Source of the DNA: Blastococcus sp. CT_GayMR20
Lineage (GTDB): Bacteria > Actinomycetota > Actinomycetes > Mycobacteriales > Geodermatophilaceae
Assembly (NCBI RefSeq): GCF_004570345.1
Contig: NZ_SPQM01000049.1
Span: forward strand, 1-33,058
Direction: 5' to 3'
DNA length: 33,058 nt
Shown: piece by piece, positions 1-7,554 of the stretch
How positions within the stretch are numbered: position 1 is the stretch's first letter
How the letters are laid out: each line of letters starts with the position of its first letter
Notes under the pieces: generated by a model
Databases searched by the model: none
Told to the model about the DNA's origin: nothing
Seen by the model: only the letters and a program-made list of their open reading frames with translations
Translations under genes and position numbers: made by a program

Positions 1-132
1 ACATCCGAAACCGCACGCCGAGCGGCTCTGTCAGGCTGGCTCCACCACTACAACAACCACCGGCCCCACACCGCCCTGGGCAACCTCCCGCCCATCAACC
101 GTTGCACCAACGTCTCCGGGCAGTACAACTAG
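1..132 (+). mobile_element. IS481-family transposase, C-terminal end (partial)
   Basis: An open frame from base 1 encodes 43 residues ending at TAG 130-132. It includes HHYNNHRPHTALGNLPP and the ending NVSGQYN, the typical tail of IS481/IS3-type DDE (rve) transposases. The catalytic core lies outside the window. The element end is placed at 127 (…TGTACA outward), so the last codon and the stop are completed by target DNA (CTAG). It interrupts the integrase gene on the other strand. The family call is strong; the subfamily and the rest of the IS cannot be seen. Confidence 0.8.
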
Positions 133-873
133 GGCCTCCCGGATGGTGACGATGCCCCGGTCGAGGTCGATATCGGACCAGCGCAGACCACACGCCTCGC
201 CCCTTCGGAGTCCGGTGAAGGCCAACACCTCGAAGATGGCGCCGAGCCGGTGCCCGGCCGCGTGGTCGAGGAAGTCGGCCAGCTCGTCGGCCGACCAGGG
301 AGCAGGCACCGCCCGGTTCACCGTCGGCAACTCGACGTCGATCGCCGCGTTGGTCGTCACGAGGCGCTTCCGCTTGGCGTCGGCGAGGGCGCTGCGCAGA
401 GTTGCGTGGACGCGCCGGACCACCGTCGCACCCCGCCCCTTGGCGGTGAGGTCGGTGAGGAACTGCTCGACGTGCTCGGGCCGGAGGTCACCGAGCCGCA
501 CATGGCCGAGCTTCGGGACGATGTCTTGGTCGATGTGGCTTCGGTAGCCCGTGGCCGTAGACCGCCGGAGGAGTCCGTTCGCTTCCTTGGCAGCCAGCCA
601 GGAGGTCAGGTAGGCCCCGAGGGTCAGCCGGCCGTCGTGGCGGTGCTCCCCGGTGCTGACCGAGTACAGGACGGCGGCCAGCGCGGCGTCTGCATCGGCC
701 TTCGTGGCGAACCCGCCCTTGCGCTGCTCCCGACGCTTGCCGGTGCCGTCCCGGCCCACATCGGCCCGGTAGTACCACGAGCCGTGCCCTCGCTTGCTCA
801 GGTCGGGACACGCCTTCAGCGGGCGCCCGGCCTCGTCACGGCAACCGCACCGCCGGAACGTCGAACCCTTCAT
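31..873 (-). pseudogene. Tyrosine integrase, truncated by IS481 insertion
   Basis: Site-specific recombinase of the mobile element, expected to recombine attP with a tRNA attachment site. The 280-residue frame begins at ATG 873. An N-terminal arm-binding segment (about 30-70, GSWYYRADVG…GFATKADAD) is followed by the core-binding SAM-like domain (about 84-170). The catalytic domain then begins with TGLRRGE, whose R223 is the first catalytic Arg. Native sequence stops near residue 249, and the last 32 residues are antisense IS481 sequence. The H-x-x-R box and the nucleophilic Tyr are missing, so the protein should be inactive. Its start overlaps the stop of the upstream RHH gene (ATGA), indicating co-transcription. 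Confidence 0.88.
128..133. repeat. IS481 target site (presumed 6-bp duplication)
   Basis: The sequence ACTAGG (CCTAGT on the other strand) abuts the IS terminus and fits the NCTAGN target known for IS481. Only one copy is visible because the far end of the IS lies outside the window. Confidence 0.5.
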
Positions 874-1061
874 CGCTGCTCTCCAGTGGCCTTCGGGGCG
901 GGGCGGCGGACGTAGCGGGTCAGGGACCGGCGGATTGCGTCGCTGACCGTCTCCCCGCGCTCGGCGGCCCGGCGCTGCGCTGCCTGCCAGAGGTCATCAG
1001 GTATCCGCACGGCCCGGATGGGTGTGCGGTCGTGATCTCCGGCCGTGTCGGTGCGAACCAT
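870..1061 (-). CDS. Ribbon-helix-helix DNA-binding protein
   Basis: A 63-residue protein started at ATG 1061, with GAAGGGG seven bases upstream. The longer open frame lacks such a site. The core IRAVRIPDDLWQAAQRRA followed by ERGETVSDAIRRSLTRYV has the strand-helix-helix pattern of Arc/CopG-type proteins, with the first strand contacting DNA. It overlaps the integrase start by ATGA, so it is probably an autoregulator or accessory recombination factor for integrase. Function is inferred from fold and position; the exact subfamily is not recognised. Confidence 0.72.
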   Translation of the reverse strand: MVRTDTAGDHDRTPIRAVRIPDDLWQAAQRRAAERGETVSDAIRRSLTRYVRRPAPKATGEQR

Positions 1062-1100
1062 GCTCGGTCCCCTTCGATGAGTCCTCCTGCGGGCCGGTAC

Positions 1101-1129
1101 AGCGTACCGCGTGTACATACACGTGTCTA
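1101..1129 (-). promoter_or_regulatory. Candidate promoter for RHH-integrase operon
   Basis: On the minus strand TAGACA (1129-1124, one mismatch from TTGACA) is separated by 17 bases from TACGCT (1106-1101), about 40 bases ahead of the RHH start. The -35 box lies inside the palindrome ACACGTGT (1119-1126), a possible operator. Confidence 0.5.
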
Positions 1130-1151
1130 TACGTGGCTGAGTCAGGAATCA

Positions 1152-1194
1152 TGAACGATGTTCACATAAGTGCAGCTCAGACCGCTGATGTTCA
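1152..1194. promoter_or_regulatory. Operator-like palindrome and repeated half-site
   Basis: TGAAC-GAT-GTTCA (1152-1164) is a perfect 5+5 inverted repeat. The half GATGTTCA recurs at 1187-1194, 30 bases away or about three helical turns. It lies between the divergent RHH-integrase and excisionase-rep operons, where a lysogeny-type switch operator would sit. The binding protein is unknown. Confidence 0.45.
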
Positions 1195-1218
1195 GTACCA
1201 GTAGAGGTCATCGCGTGC

Positions 1219-1224
1219 TATTCT
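1219..1224 (+). promoter_or_regulatory. Candidate -10 box for excisionase-rep operon
   Basis: TATTCT precedes the rightward operon by about 25 bases to the first ATG (1248) and 138 bases to the preferred GTG (1362). No convincing -35 box is seen; upstream are the GATGTTCA repeats, so activation by a bound protein is possible. Confidence 0.35.
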
Positions 1225-1330
1225 GGTCACTAGTCGGGTGAGGCGCGATGCCCCCGACAGGAACGGCCGCCGCGAGGGCGACACCCCCCGAATCCACTTC
1301 GGAGGTCCGTGTCGCGGCTCGACTCGTCGG

Positions 1331-1362
1331 CGAGGGCCTCCACGTTCCAACGGAGGCCCTCG
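1331..1362 (+). promoter_or_regulatory. RBS-sequestering hairpin in excisionase leader
   Basis: An 11-bp perfect stem (1331-1341 with 1352-1362) has a 10-base loop. The 3' strand of the stem contains GGAGG (1352-1356), placed five bases before an in-frame GTG at 1362, so folding would hide the ribosome binding site. It could also be simply part of the coding region if translation starts at 1248. Confidence 0.45.
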
Positions 1363-1574
1363 TGGCTGCTGCACCGAACATCACTGTCAACCTGGCCGAC
1401 CTGCCGCCGGTCATTGACCTGTACCCGGACGCCGCCGGCGTGCTCGGCATCGGCCGGACCACCGCGTACGAGATGGCCCGGCAGGGAGAGTTCCCGGTCC
1501 GCATCATCAAGATCGGTGCGCGCTACAAGGTCGCGACGGCGGACCTGCGCGCACTGCTGGGCGTGCCCTCGTGA
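1362..1574 (+). CDS. Excisionase-like helix-turn-helix protein
   Basis: Small DNA-binding protein of the HTH_17/excisionase type. YPDAAGVLGIGRTTAYEMA is the helix-turn-helix and FPVRIIKIGARYKV the wing, followed by a short final helix (ATADLRALLGV). Such proteins direct excision with the integrase or act as regulators in actinobacterial integrative elements. I prefer GTG 1362 (70 residues) for its GGAGG and the usual family length. ATG 1248 would add 38 residues with weaker third-position G/C bias, although it has GTGAGG upstream. The stop overlaps the rep start (GTGA), so the two are translationally coupled. Confidence 0.7.
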   Translation: MAAAPNITVNLADLPPVIDLYPDAAGVLGIGRTTAYEMARQGEFPVRIIKIGARYKVATADLRALLGVPS

Positions 1575-3403
1575 GCGACGAAAGCCGCCCCACCAGTGGT
1601 GAGGCGGCCTCCGACATCGGTGGGCCTGGCAGCTCCGATACCAAGGTTACCGCTCTGGACCGCCTGGTGGCGGCGCTGGCGGACCATGGCCGAGAAGTCG
1701 CGGACTACCCGGAGCCTCGTCGTCACGGCGAGGTCTACCTGGCGCAATGCCCGGCTCACGACGACGGCAACCCGTCGCTGGTCGTCTACGACCACGGCAG
1801 TCATATCGGGCTGTCCTGCCGAACCGGTTGCGATCGGCCCGAGATCGTGAAGGCGGTCGGGCTGAAGATGTCCGACCTCTTCAGCGCTGACTACCGCTAC
1901 GAGGACGGCCGTGTCGTGCACCGGGAGTACGACGCGCACGGCAAGAAGAAGTTCCCGCAGTCCGGCAATCGGCAGGGCGGCGGTGTGCTCTACCGGCTCT
2001 CCGAGGTCGTGGAGGCCGTCGCCGCCGGCACCGAGGTTCACCTGTGCGAAGGCGAGAAGGACGCCGACACGCTGGCCTCCCTGGGCCTGGTGGCGACGAC
2101 TGCACCTGGCGGGGCGGGTGGTCTCGCCCGGGTGGACGTGACGCCGCTGAAGGGCGCCCGGGTGATCGCCCACCCCGACCGGGACGCGGCCGGGGAGAAG
2201 TGGACGGTCACTGCCATGGAGTGCCTGGGCGACGGCCACGCGGCGTCCCTGAAGTTCCTCGGGCCGAAGGTCGGCAAGGATGTGACCGACCACATCGAGG
2301 CCGGTTACGGGCTGGACGAGTTCGTGCCGCTGATCCCGGCTCGGCACCCCCGGACGCAGGCGGTGCTCGACGCCGCGCTCGACGCTTCGGAGCTGGACGG
2401 TCTGCCCGAGCCGACGCCGCTGCTGACCGGGGCGCTCAACGCCTCGGAGTACGTCCTGCTGTCGGGGAAGTTCGCCACCTACAAGAGCTTCGTGGCGCTG
2501 GCGTGGGCCTTCGCGGTGGCGACCGGGAAGGCCTGGTCCGACCACTACACGGTGCCCGTGACCCGGCCGGTCGTCTACGTGGCCGCCGAGGGTGTGTCCG
2601 GCATCCGTAAGCGCCTCAGGGCGCTGGAGCGGCTGCACGGCGTCACCCCCGCGCCGGGCATGTTCACGGTCATCAGGCGGCCGGTGCGGCTGGCCATCCC
2701 CGAGGAGGTCGAGGCGCTGCGGCTGGTCGTCGCGGACAAGCGGCCGGCACTGGTCGTGCTCGACACCTGGCACCGGATGACGCCGGGCATCGAGGAGAAC
2801 AGCGCGACGGAGACCGCTGTACCGCTCGACGTGGCGCTCCAACTACGGGACGACTTCGCCACGACCGTGCTGGTCGTCCACCACACCGGGCACAAGCAGC
2901 AGCACGCCCGGGGGTCGTCGGCGCTGGAGGACGACGCCGACGCCTCTTGGATGGTCCGGCTCGGTGACAGCGAGGACGCCGAGGACCGGGGGCCACAGAC
3001 GCCCCGCACGCTGGTCCACCGCAAGAGCAAGGACGGCGAGACGGCCCAACCCGCCCGGCTGGTGCTCACCGTGGACGACGACGGCGAGGCGACCGTGGCA
3101 GTGGATCCGTTCGCGGCTCCGGTCCAGCAGGGACGGCGCGGGCGGCCTTCCAAGGCCGGCCAGCGCGAGGCGCAAGTGGCCGAACTGGTCGCGGCGCTGG
3201 ACGACGCGGGGGTCGGCACGGACACCGGTTACCGGCAGGTGTGGGAGTGGGCCGCCGAGCGGGAAATGATCGTCACAGAGGCGGTCGCCCGCGAGGCGGT
3301 GAAGCGGCGACGGGAACGGCAGAACGGGACTACGGCGGCAGGTGCGGTAACTGCGGTGCCCCTTAAGGGGCAGGGCACCGCACTACCCGGAACCCTGCGG
3401 TGA
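1571..3403 (+). CDS. Primase-helicase type replication protein (TOPRIM + RecA-like ATPase)
   Basis: A 610-residue protein with three recognisable parts. A CHC2-like zinc ribbon (C60-x2-H63…C83-x3-C87) comes first. A TOPRIM domain has E160 in CEGEKDADTL and the D-x-D of HPDRDAAG (203-205). A RecA/AAA_25 ATPase has a Walker-A-like GKFATYKS (299-306), Walker B LVVLD (394-398) and a sensor-like VLVVHHTGHK. The C-terminus is basic with a likely winged-helix-like tail. This is the architecture of phage and plasmid primase-helicases that start replication of mobile elements. The start GTG 1571 overlaps the excisionase stop. Repeats at its 3' end may be the origin it acts on. Role inferred from domains; no biochemical subtype assigned. 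Confidence 0.8.
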   Translation: MSDESRPTSGEAASDIGGPGSSDTKVTALDRLVAALADHGREVADYPEPRRHGEVYLAQCPAHDDGNPSLVVYDHGSHIGLSCRTGCDRPEIVKAVGLKMSDLFSADYRYEDGRVVHREYDAHGKKKFPQSGNRQGGGVLYRLSEVVEAVAAGTEVHLCEGEKDADTLASLGLVATTAPGGAGGLARVDVTPLKGARVIAHPDRDAAGEKWTVTAMECLGDGHAASLKFLGPKVGKDVTDHIEAGYGLDEFVPLIPARHPRTQAVLDAALDASELDGLPEPTPLLTGALNASEYVLLSGKFATYKSFVALAWAFAVATGKAWSDHYTVPVTRPVVYVAAEGVSGIRKRLRALERLHGVTPAPGMFTVIRRPVRLAIPEEVEALRLVVADKRPALVVLDTWHRMTPGIEENSATETAVPLDVALQLRDDFATTVLVVHHTGHKQQHARGSSALEDDADASWMVRLGDSEDAEDRGPQTPRTLVHRKSKDGETAQPARLVLTVDDDGEATVAVDPFAAPVQQGRRGRPSKAGQREAQVAELVAALDDAGVGTDTGYRQVWEWAAEREMIVTEAVAREAVKRRRERQNGTTAAGAVTAVPLKGQGTALPGTLR

Positions 3404-3534
3404 CAATGCGGTGGAAAATCGAACACCGCCCTCACCTGCGGAAACGCCACCCGCGGTGACTGTGGCAGAAAAGGACGGGGAAGTTTCCACCGCAGTTCCC
3501 GGTCACCCTGCGGTGGAAACCATTTCCACCGCAG
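3343..3534. repeat. Iteron-like TGCGGT cluster, candidate replication origin
   Basis: TGCGGT occurs at 3343, 3352, 3396, 3407 and 3509, and its complement ACCGCA at 3377, 3489 and 3528: eight copies in 192 bases. Three copies extend to the 12-mer CTGCGGTGGAAA, and 3407 matches 11 of 12. The copies at 3508-3519 and 3523-3534 form a perfect inverted repeat with a 3-base gap. A 16-bp palindrome TGCCCCTTAAGGGGCA lies at 3357-3372. Position at the end of rep suggests initiator-binding iterons; a transcriptional operator is the alternative. Confidence 0.6.
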
Positions 3535-3644
3535 CCGACCCCGCCGACTGGCAGCGCGAGCAGAACGCCCGGCGGCTGGTCTGTCCGGTCTGCGGCCAGG
3601 GCCGTCACCTCCCCGGAGGACTGGTCTGCGGCGGTGCCCGATGA
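3411..3644 (+). CDS. Small zinc-ribbon protein
   Basis: A 77-residue frame from GTG 3411, seven bases after the rep stop, lying on the iteron-like repeats. The first 45 residues are low-complexity (Pro/Thr/Glu-rich) and partly dictated by the repeats. The C-terminus CPVCGQGRHLPGGLVC resembles a C-x2-C…C zinc knuckle. No family recognised. The stop overlaps the next ATG (ATGA). The true start may be further in, since no clear ribosome site precedes GTG 3411. Confidence 0.5.
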   Translation: MENRTPPSPAETPPAVTVAEKDGEVSTAVPGHPAVETISTAADPADWQREQNARRLVCPVCGQGRHLPGGLVCGGAR

Positions 3645-3838
3645 GTAACCGACGGCGCCTGCCCCGTCCCCGGGTCGAGTGTCCGGACTGTTCGTCCGAG
3701 CTGCTGGCGCTACCCGACGGTCGGCCGTTCCTCATGCACTCGGACACCTGCCCTGCCTGGCGGGCACGAACAGCGGCACTGCGGGGGGTGGTCGGCGAGG
3801 ACGTGCCGATCGTCGGCTACAGGTGGGTCCAGCCGTGA
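3641..3838 (+). CDS. Small cysteine-containing protein, unknown
   Basis: A 65-residue protein beginning at the ATG that overlaps the previous stop and ending in a GTGA overlap with the WhiB-like gene. It has a zinc-ribbon-like ECPDCSSELLALPDG followed by HSDTCPAWR (C-x2-C…H-x3-C). Such small zinc proteins are frequent in actinobacterial plasmids and integrated elements. No function assigned. Confidence 0.6.
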   Translation: MSNRRRLPRPRVECPDCSSELLALPDGRPFLMHSDTCPAWRARTAALRGVVGEDVPIVGYRWVQP

Positions 3839-4091
3839 CCGGCCAGCGCCCGCCGGTCGGGGCGGTCGCTCTGTTGGAACGGGTGTTGTGGCGGCACCGG
3901 AGCCTGCCGGACGCCGCCTGTCGGGGAGCGGCCCCCTGTTCGACCGGGACCAGCTCGACGGCGAGGACGAGGACGACCACGCCGACCGCCTCCGGCGCGC
4001 CGCTGCGGTCTGCCGAGGCTGCCCGGAGTGGCAGCGGTGCCCTGACCGCATCCAGCGGGTACCGGCCGATCCGGCGACAAGAAACGGTTGA
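3835..4091 (+). pseudogene. WhiB-like protein, reading frame broken by one base
   Basis: GTG 3835 starts a frame encoding LPDAACRGAAP, then the match moves to the -1 frame (LFDRDQLDGEDED…AAAVCRGCPEWQRCP) to TGA 4089-4091. Together they give about 86 residues with the WhiB cysteine pattern C…C-x2-C-x5-C, which in this family holds a 4Fe-4S cluster and redox or developmental control. The shift falls at the run of five C near 3935; one added C restores a single frame. The usual G-[VI]-W-G-G turn is absent after the last Cys. Either a sequencing deletion or a real mutation; programmed -1 slippage is less likely. Confidence 0.68.
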
Positions 4092-4093
4092 CA

Positions 4094-4141
4094 GCTCCCG
4101 GCCGCCGGTCCCCTCAACAGGGGGAACCGGCGACCGGGAGC
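4094..4141. terminator. Long hairpin between convergent genes
   Basis: GCTCCCGG (4094-4101) pairs with CCGGGAGC (4134-4141), CGCCGGT (4103-4109) with ACCGGCG (4126-4132), and CCCCT (4110-4114) with AGGGG (4119-4123) around a CAAC loop. It sits just after the WhiB-like stop and before the convergent membrane-protein stop, so it probably ends transcription from both sides, although no U-run follows. Confidence 0.6.
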
Positions 4142-4154
4142 CGGTACCTCGCGC

Positions 4155-4355
4155 TCAGGTAGGGGGCGATCCGCTGCCGCCACCGAGCCACGCGAGCAGC
4201 AGTAGCAGCGTCGGCCCCACGACGACGACGGCATTCGCCGATCGGGTCACGATCACCGCGATCACCAGGACAACGGCGGCCAAGGCGACAGCAATCAGTT
4301 TCTGGCTCGGACTGGGTGGCTTACTGGTTTGGTCGTCCCTGCTCGGTATGGTCAA
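4155..4355 (-). CDS. Small membrane protein, unknown
   Basis: A 66-residue protein with a polar N-terminus (about 20 residues) and two hydrophobic stretches separated by TRSANA: LIAVALAAVVLVIAVIV and VVVVGPTLLLLLAWL, then a Gly/Ser tail. I chose the TTG start (4355) for the GGAGGG four bases ahead; ATGs at 4367 and 4373 would lengthen it by four to six residues. It is the only leftward gene in this part of the element and has its own leader with a hairpin. No family recognised; a small superinfection or membrane-stress protein is conceivable but unsupported. Confidence 0.5.
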   Translation of the reverse strand: MTIPSRDDQTSKPPSPSQKLIAVALAAVVLVIAVIVTRSANAVVVVGPTLLLLLAWLGGGSGSPPT

Positions 4356-4393
4356 TGCGCCCTCCATGGTCATCAGCGTGGCCTGGGGACAAG

Positions 4394-4421
4394 ACGACCC
4401 GCTGTTCCCGCAGCGGGTCGT
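4394..4421 (-). promoter_or_regulatory. Perfect 11-bp hairpin upstream of membrane gene
   Basis: ACGACCCGCTG (4394-4404) and CAGCGGGTCGT (4411-4421) pair around a 6-base loop. On the minus strand it is followed by CTTGTCC and lies 39 bases before the membrane-protein start, so it may be a leader attenuator or terminator of read-through. Confidence 0.45.
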
Positions 4422-4852
4422 TCTGCGTCTGGTGCAGTACGACCGCTGGTGTCTCGTCTCCACTTCGAACGCTAGTTCGGCTGTGCGACAACTTGGTGTC
4501 TTCTCGCCCGTTCAGCTCCGGCGTGTCCCGCTCCATGAGTGCCATGCGTCCCAAGCGCACCAGGCACACCCAGCACGCCTGGCTCATCAGTCACACATCG
4601 GGAAGCGGCGCCCAGAGCATCGGCGGCCGGGCGGGTGGAGGAACCCGCCTCGCGCGTGCGCGCGTGAGGGCACCGCATCCCCGGACCAAGATCATGCGCC
4701 CACGCCGCGCCCATCAGCGCGCTGACCTGCACGTTCATGCCCTCTACCTGATACGGAGTCAGGTGACGGCGCCCGCGACCGCGTGGAGATCGCCGCCCTA
4801 CGTCCCGACCAGAAAGCTGCCCGGTACCGACCATAACCCTCTACTTGACAGT

Positions 4853-4858
4853 TACACT
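4853..4858 (+). promoter_or_regulatory. Candidate -10 box giving a leaderless transcript
   Basis: TACACT ends five bases before ATG 4864, so transcription would start at or very near the ATG. Leaderless genes are common in actinobacteria. No good -35 box is seen at 17-18 bases; a TTGACA at 4845-4850 is too close to be its partner. Confidence 0.35.
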
Positions 4859-4863
4859 CGGAT

Positions 4864-5214
4864 ATGCCCCGCGCCGGTACCTACGCCAGCCGCCGGGACA
4901 GGCTGGCCGAGGTCATGGAGCTGAACGCCTCCGGCCTGTCGGTCACCTCGATAGCGGCCCGTCTCGGCATCCGGTCCGACTACGCCGCACGGCTGCTGAG
5001 CGAGGGGATCAACGCGCTGCCGACCGCCTCGGTCGAGGACTTGCGCACGGCGACGGAGCTGCGGCTCGACCGGATCGCCGGGGTCTGGTCGGAGCTGCTG
5101 TCCGACCCCGATCCAAAGGTCCGGGCGCAGGCGGCCGAAGGGCTGCGACGGACCGAGGCCGACCGCTCCCGCCTGCTCGGATTGTGGGTCCGACCACCGA
5201 AGGACGAGGACTGA
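4864..5214 (+). CDS. HTH protein, small-terminase-like
   Basis: A 116-residue protein. Residues 12-50 (RLAEVMELNASGLSVTSIA followed by ARLGIRSDYAARLL) form a helix-turn-helix. The C-terminal half (LRLDRIAGVWSELLSDPDPKV…SRLLGL) resembles the helical segment seen in phage small-terminase-like and related HTH proteins that end in a RRAKLLGL-type motif. If so it would recognise a packaging site; an ordinary transcriptional regulator is the alternative. It opens a rightward cluster reaching 7028, with the next start six bases downstream. Confidence 0.5.
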   Translation: MPRAGTYASRRDRLAEVMELNASGLSVTSIAARLGIRSDYAARLLSEGINALPTASVEDLRTATELRLDRIAGVWSELLSDPDPKVRAQAAEGLRRTEADRSRLLGLWVRPPKDED

Positions 5215-5219
5215 CGACC

Positions 5220-5872
5220 ATGACGACCATCAGCCGACCCCGCGTCGATCTGCCCCACCCGGCTCTGGACACGGCGCCGCAGCCCGTCCGGGTGCCGTCG
5301 CCACGCTGGTCCGGCTGGACGGTGAGCGCAGCCGGGCGTGGGGGGCCGTCCGCAACCCCGAGCTGGCCATGCACAACGCCGGCCGCCAGGAGTCCGACGA
5401 GCTGGCCGCCGCGCTGGTCGACGGCGGCACTGTGAAGACGCGGACGAAGCCCGCCAAGCAGCGTGCGCAGGAGAACCTGGACGCCGCGACGGCGACCAGG
5501 GACGCCTACGAGAAGGCGTGCGCGATCGCCCACGCCCGCCTCGTCGCCGCGACCAGCGAGCACCGCGACGAGTGGGCCGCCGTCCTCGGGGAGCGCCAGC
5601 GCGACGCCGCTGACCGGTTGGCCGCCGCCGCTGCTGAGTTCACGGCTGCCGGTACCGACGTCGTCGCCGCCTCGGGACTGCTCGGGATGCTGGAGGCGGA
5701 AGACGGCCGGGTCGTCGCCCGTCCGTGGGCGCCGGCCGCCCACCTCTCCAACCTCGCCGCCCCGCTGGCCGAGGCCGTGGACGTCGTCCGTGCCGCCGTC
5801 GCTCTCGCCCCCGATCCGGCCGAGGCTCCCGCCGACTCCGACGACGACGACGACGAAGAAGTCGGCGTCTGA
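5220..5872 (+). pseudogene. Unknown helical protein, probable one-base frameshift
   Basis: ATG 5220 follows the previous stop by five bases with GAGGA upstream and encodes MTTISRPRVDLPHPALDTAP. After about residue 25, coding-type sequence continues in the -1 frame as VATLVRLDGERSRAWGAVRN and on to TGA 5872. One extra G in the GTGCC near 5290-5293 would join both into about 217 residues. Otherwise only ATG 5369 (167 residues) is available, without a clear ribosome site. The product is Ala-rich and helical, probably coiled coil at 60-150, with an acidic Asp-rich tail. No family recognised. Confidence 0.5.
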
Positions 5873-5954
5873 TGACCGCCGCAGAAGCTCCCGCCGGGCG
5901 GTGTCCTTCGGGTCTGACCACCGTCCGGCGGGGCCGTACCGCTGGAGGTACATC

Positions 5955-6578
5955 GTGCCGCTGACCCGGCGGAAGGGCACCGTCTGCACCGAGCACGGCG
6001 AGAACTGCAAGCTGGCCGGCGGCTCGGACTTCACCTCCGCCCGCTGCGCCCGGAAAGTGGCCGACGCCTTCGGCCGTCCGGTTGCCGCCCCCGGGCCGGA
6101 TACCGAGCTGGAGGAGCTGAGCCTCCTCGCCGCTGCGCAGCGGGACGGGTTGACGGTCGAGGAGGCCCGCGCACACCGCGACGCCGCGCGGGAGACGCGC
6201 ACCCAGTGGTGGAACCGGCTGTCCCCCTTCAGCCGAGCGCAGGACATGGACGGCGCCGACGAGAAGATGTCCGCTGCCGTCCGGGAGGTGAAGGCGAAGC
6301 AGGCCGCCGAGCGGGCAGCCGAGGCGGAACGGGTAGCGGCCGAGGAGGCAGCCCGGCCGGTCGGCATCGAGCCAGCCGCCCCTTCAGCACGAGCGACCGG
6401 CCAGCGCCGACGCCTTCAGCGTCCCCAGGAGCCGACCGGCGTCGGGGTGGGGTCACCGGTACCCCCGGCGCCGGTCGCCGAGCAGCCACCGGCCAGACGA
6501 CGGCGACGCCGGGGGCCGCAGTTCAGCTCGATCAACACCTGGCGCGATCCCGACGAGGACGAGGGCGACGACTACTGA
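5955..6578 (+). CDS. Unknown protein, helical with Arg-rich and acidic tail
   Basis: A 207-residue protein from GTG 5955, chosen for GGAGG eight bases upstream. The N-terminus has a CTEHGENCKLAGG segment and a further Cys (SARCARK), a possible metal-binding or disulphide region. A central helical part includes VREVKAKQAAERAAEAERVA. A Pro-rich linker then leads to a poly-Arg run and an acidic end DPDEDEGDDY. No family recognised. The stop overlaps the next start (TGATG), so it belongs to the 4864-7028 cluster. Confidence 0.6.
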   Translation: MPLTRRKGTVCTEHGENCKLAGGSDFTSARCARKVADAFGRPVAAPGPDTELEELSLLAAAQRDGLTVEEARAHRDAARETRTQWWNRLSPFSRAQDMDGADEKMSAAVREVKAKQAAERAAEAERVAAEEAARPVGIEPAAPSARATGQRRRLQRPQEPTGVGVGSPVPPAPVAEQPPARRRRRRGPQFSSINTWRDPDEDEGDDY

Positions 6579-6772
6579 TGGCCGCCGGATCGAAGACGTT
6601 CACGACCCCGCGCCGGGACTGTAGCGAGGGTGCCGACCAGGCCGCCGTGCACGAGCGCAACCGCGCGCTGGTCGCACGCGCGATCCGCCGGCCGCTGGCC
6701 GACGTCGTCCTCGTCGGCGTGACCGACCACCCGGACGGCGCGTCCGTGAACCTCGAATACGGCTGGAGCTGA
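6578..6772 (+). CDS. Small protein, unknown
   Basis: A 64-residue protein from ATG 6578, whose A is the last base of the previous stop. It begins with a basic stretch (KTFTTPRRD), continues with a helix (HERNRALVARAIRRPL) and ends in a beta-rich VVLVGVTDHPDGASVNLEYGWS. No family recognised; tight coupling and codon use support a real gene. Confidence 0.55.
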   Translation: MAAGSKTFTTPRRDCSEGADQAAVHERNRALVARAIRRPLADVVLVGVTDHPDGASVNLEYGWS

Positions 6773-6773
6773 G

Positions 6774-7028
6774 ATGACGACCCGACGGCCGTTCACCGCA
6801 TCGGCACGGCAGGCCCAGACCATCCGGGAGCGCTGCGCCGAGGAGCACCCGACGGACCGCGATTGGATCGCCAACCCGCAGACCGGTGCGGAGCGGCAGG
6901 CGGCTGCCCTGCTGGCGGGGCCGGACGACGGCGACCCCGACGACCAGCGGAGTGCCACAGAGAAGCAGGCCGCCGCGATGCTGAACAGCCGGGCGGCTCA
7001 TCGCCAGTTGCAGAAGGACCAGCGCTAG
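6774..7028 (+). CDS. Small hydrophilic protein, unknown
   Basis: An 84-residue protein two bases after the previous stop. It is rich in Arg, Ala, Gln and Asp with two similar segments (TGAERQAAALLAG and SATEKQAAAMLNS), perhaps a short internal duplication. Its TAG overlaps the TAG of the convergent gene through a shared CTAG (7025-7028). No family recognised. Confidence 0.55.
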   Translation: MTTRRPFTASARQAQTIRERCAEEHPTDRDWIANPQTGAERQAAALLAGPDDGDPDDQRSATEKQAAAMLNSRAAHRQLQKDQR

Positions 7029-7507
7029 ACCTCGACGGCCGGGTGGCTCCAGTCCCTGACTGGGCCGTCCGGACTATTCCGCCATCTCACGGTCACGGTG
7101 TCGTCTGCGCTGTCCATGGTTACCGCGATGCCAACCAGCATGGAGGAGTTGGGGCCGATGACTTCCTTCTCGTAGGGGTGGTCCTGCACCTTGATGTCGT
7201 CCGCCACCTGGACCTGCACGTCATAGGCGGTGCCGTCACCAACGTTTGTCAGGCGGTTCGGGCGGTACCTGCCTGTGCTGGTCAACTGCCAGCGCACGGC
7301 TCGTTCCTCAGCCTCCTGCGCCTGACGCTTCTCCTCGCGCTCTGCCACAGCGGCCGACCGATCGGCTGCCTTGGCTGATGCTTCGGCCGCTCGCGTCGCA
7401 CGGCGGCTGTAAACGAACGCAGCAACCGAGAGCAGGAAGGCCAGGACGGCGACGCCGGCGGTGATCCAGTCGCTCGCTGTCGTCACGGCTGCGGTGGTGG
7501 CTGTCAT
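7025..7507 (-). CDS. Single-pass membrane protein with coiled coil
   Basis: A 160-residue protein. Residues 13-35 (WITAGVAVLAFLLSVAAFVY) form one membrane helix, followed by a basic stop and an Ala/Glu/Arg coiled coil (about 36-72). The C-terminal domain (about 74-155) is beta-rich (LTNVGDGTAYDVQVQVADDI…VTVRWRNSPDGPVRDW), like small Ig-like or putative sensor domains common in actinobacterial hypothetical proteins. No function assigned. It is divergent from the gene at 7555 and convergent with the cluster ending at 7028. Confidence 0.65.
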   Translation of the reverse strand: MTATTAAVTTASDWITAGVAVLAFLLSVAAFVYSRRATRAAEASAKAADRSAAVAEREEKRQAQEAEERAVRWQLTSTGRYRPNRLTNVGDGTAYDVQVQVADDIKVQDHPYEKEVIGPNSSMLVGIAVTMDSADDTVTVRWRNSPDGPVRDWSHPAVEV

Positions 7508-7554
7508 CGCTCGGCAGGCTATCCGGTCCTCCCATGCCGCCCTATCGTCCGTAG

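Larger units (their letters stand above)
4356..4863. other. Gene-free block within the mobile element
   Basis: No open frame here has convincing coding bias. It holds an 11-bp perfect hairpin (4394-4421), a 7-bp hairpin (GGCGGGT 4630-4636 with ACCCGCC 4643-4649) next to a CG-alternating stretch (4651-4666), and the promoter of the gene at 4864. A block this long in a compact element may carry a cis site such as a transfer, packaging or replication site; nothing recognisable proves it. Confidence 0.5.
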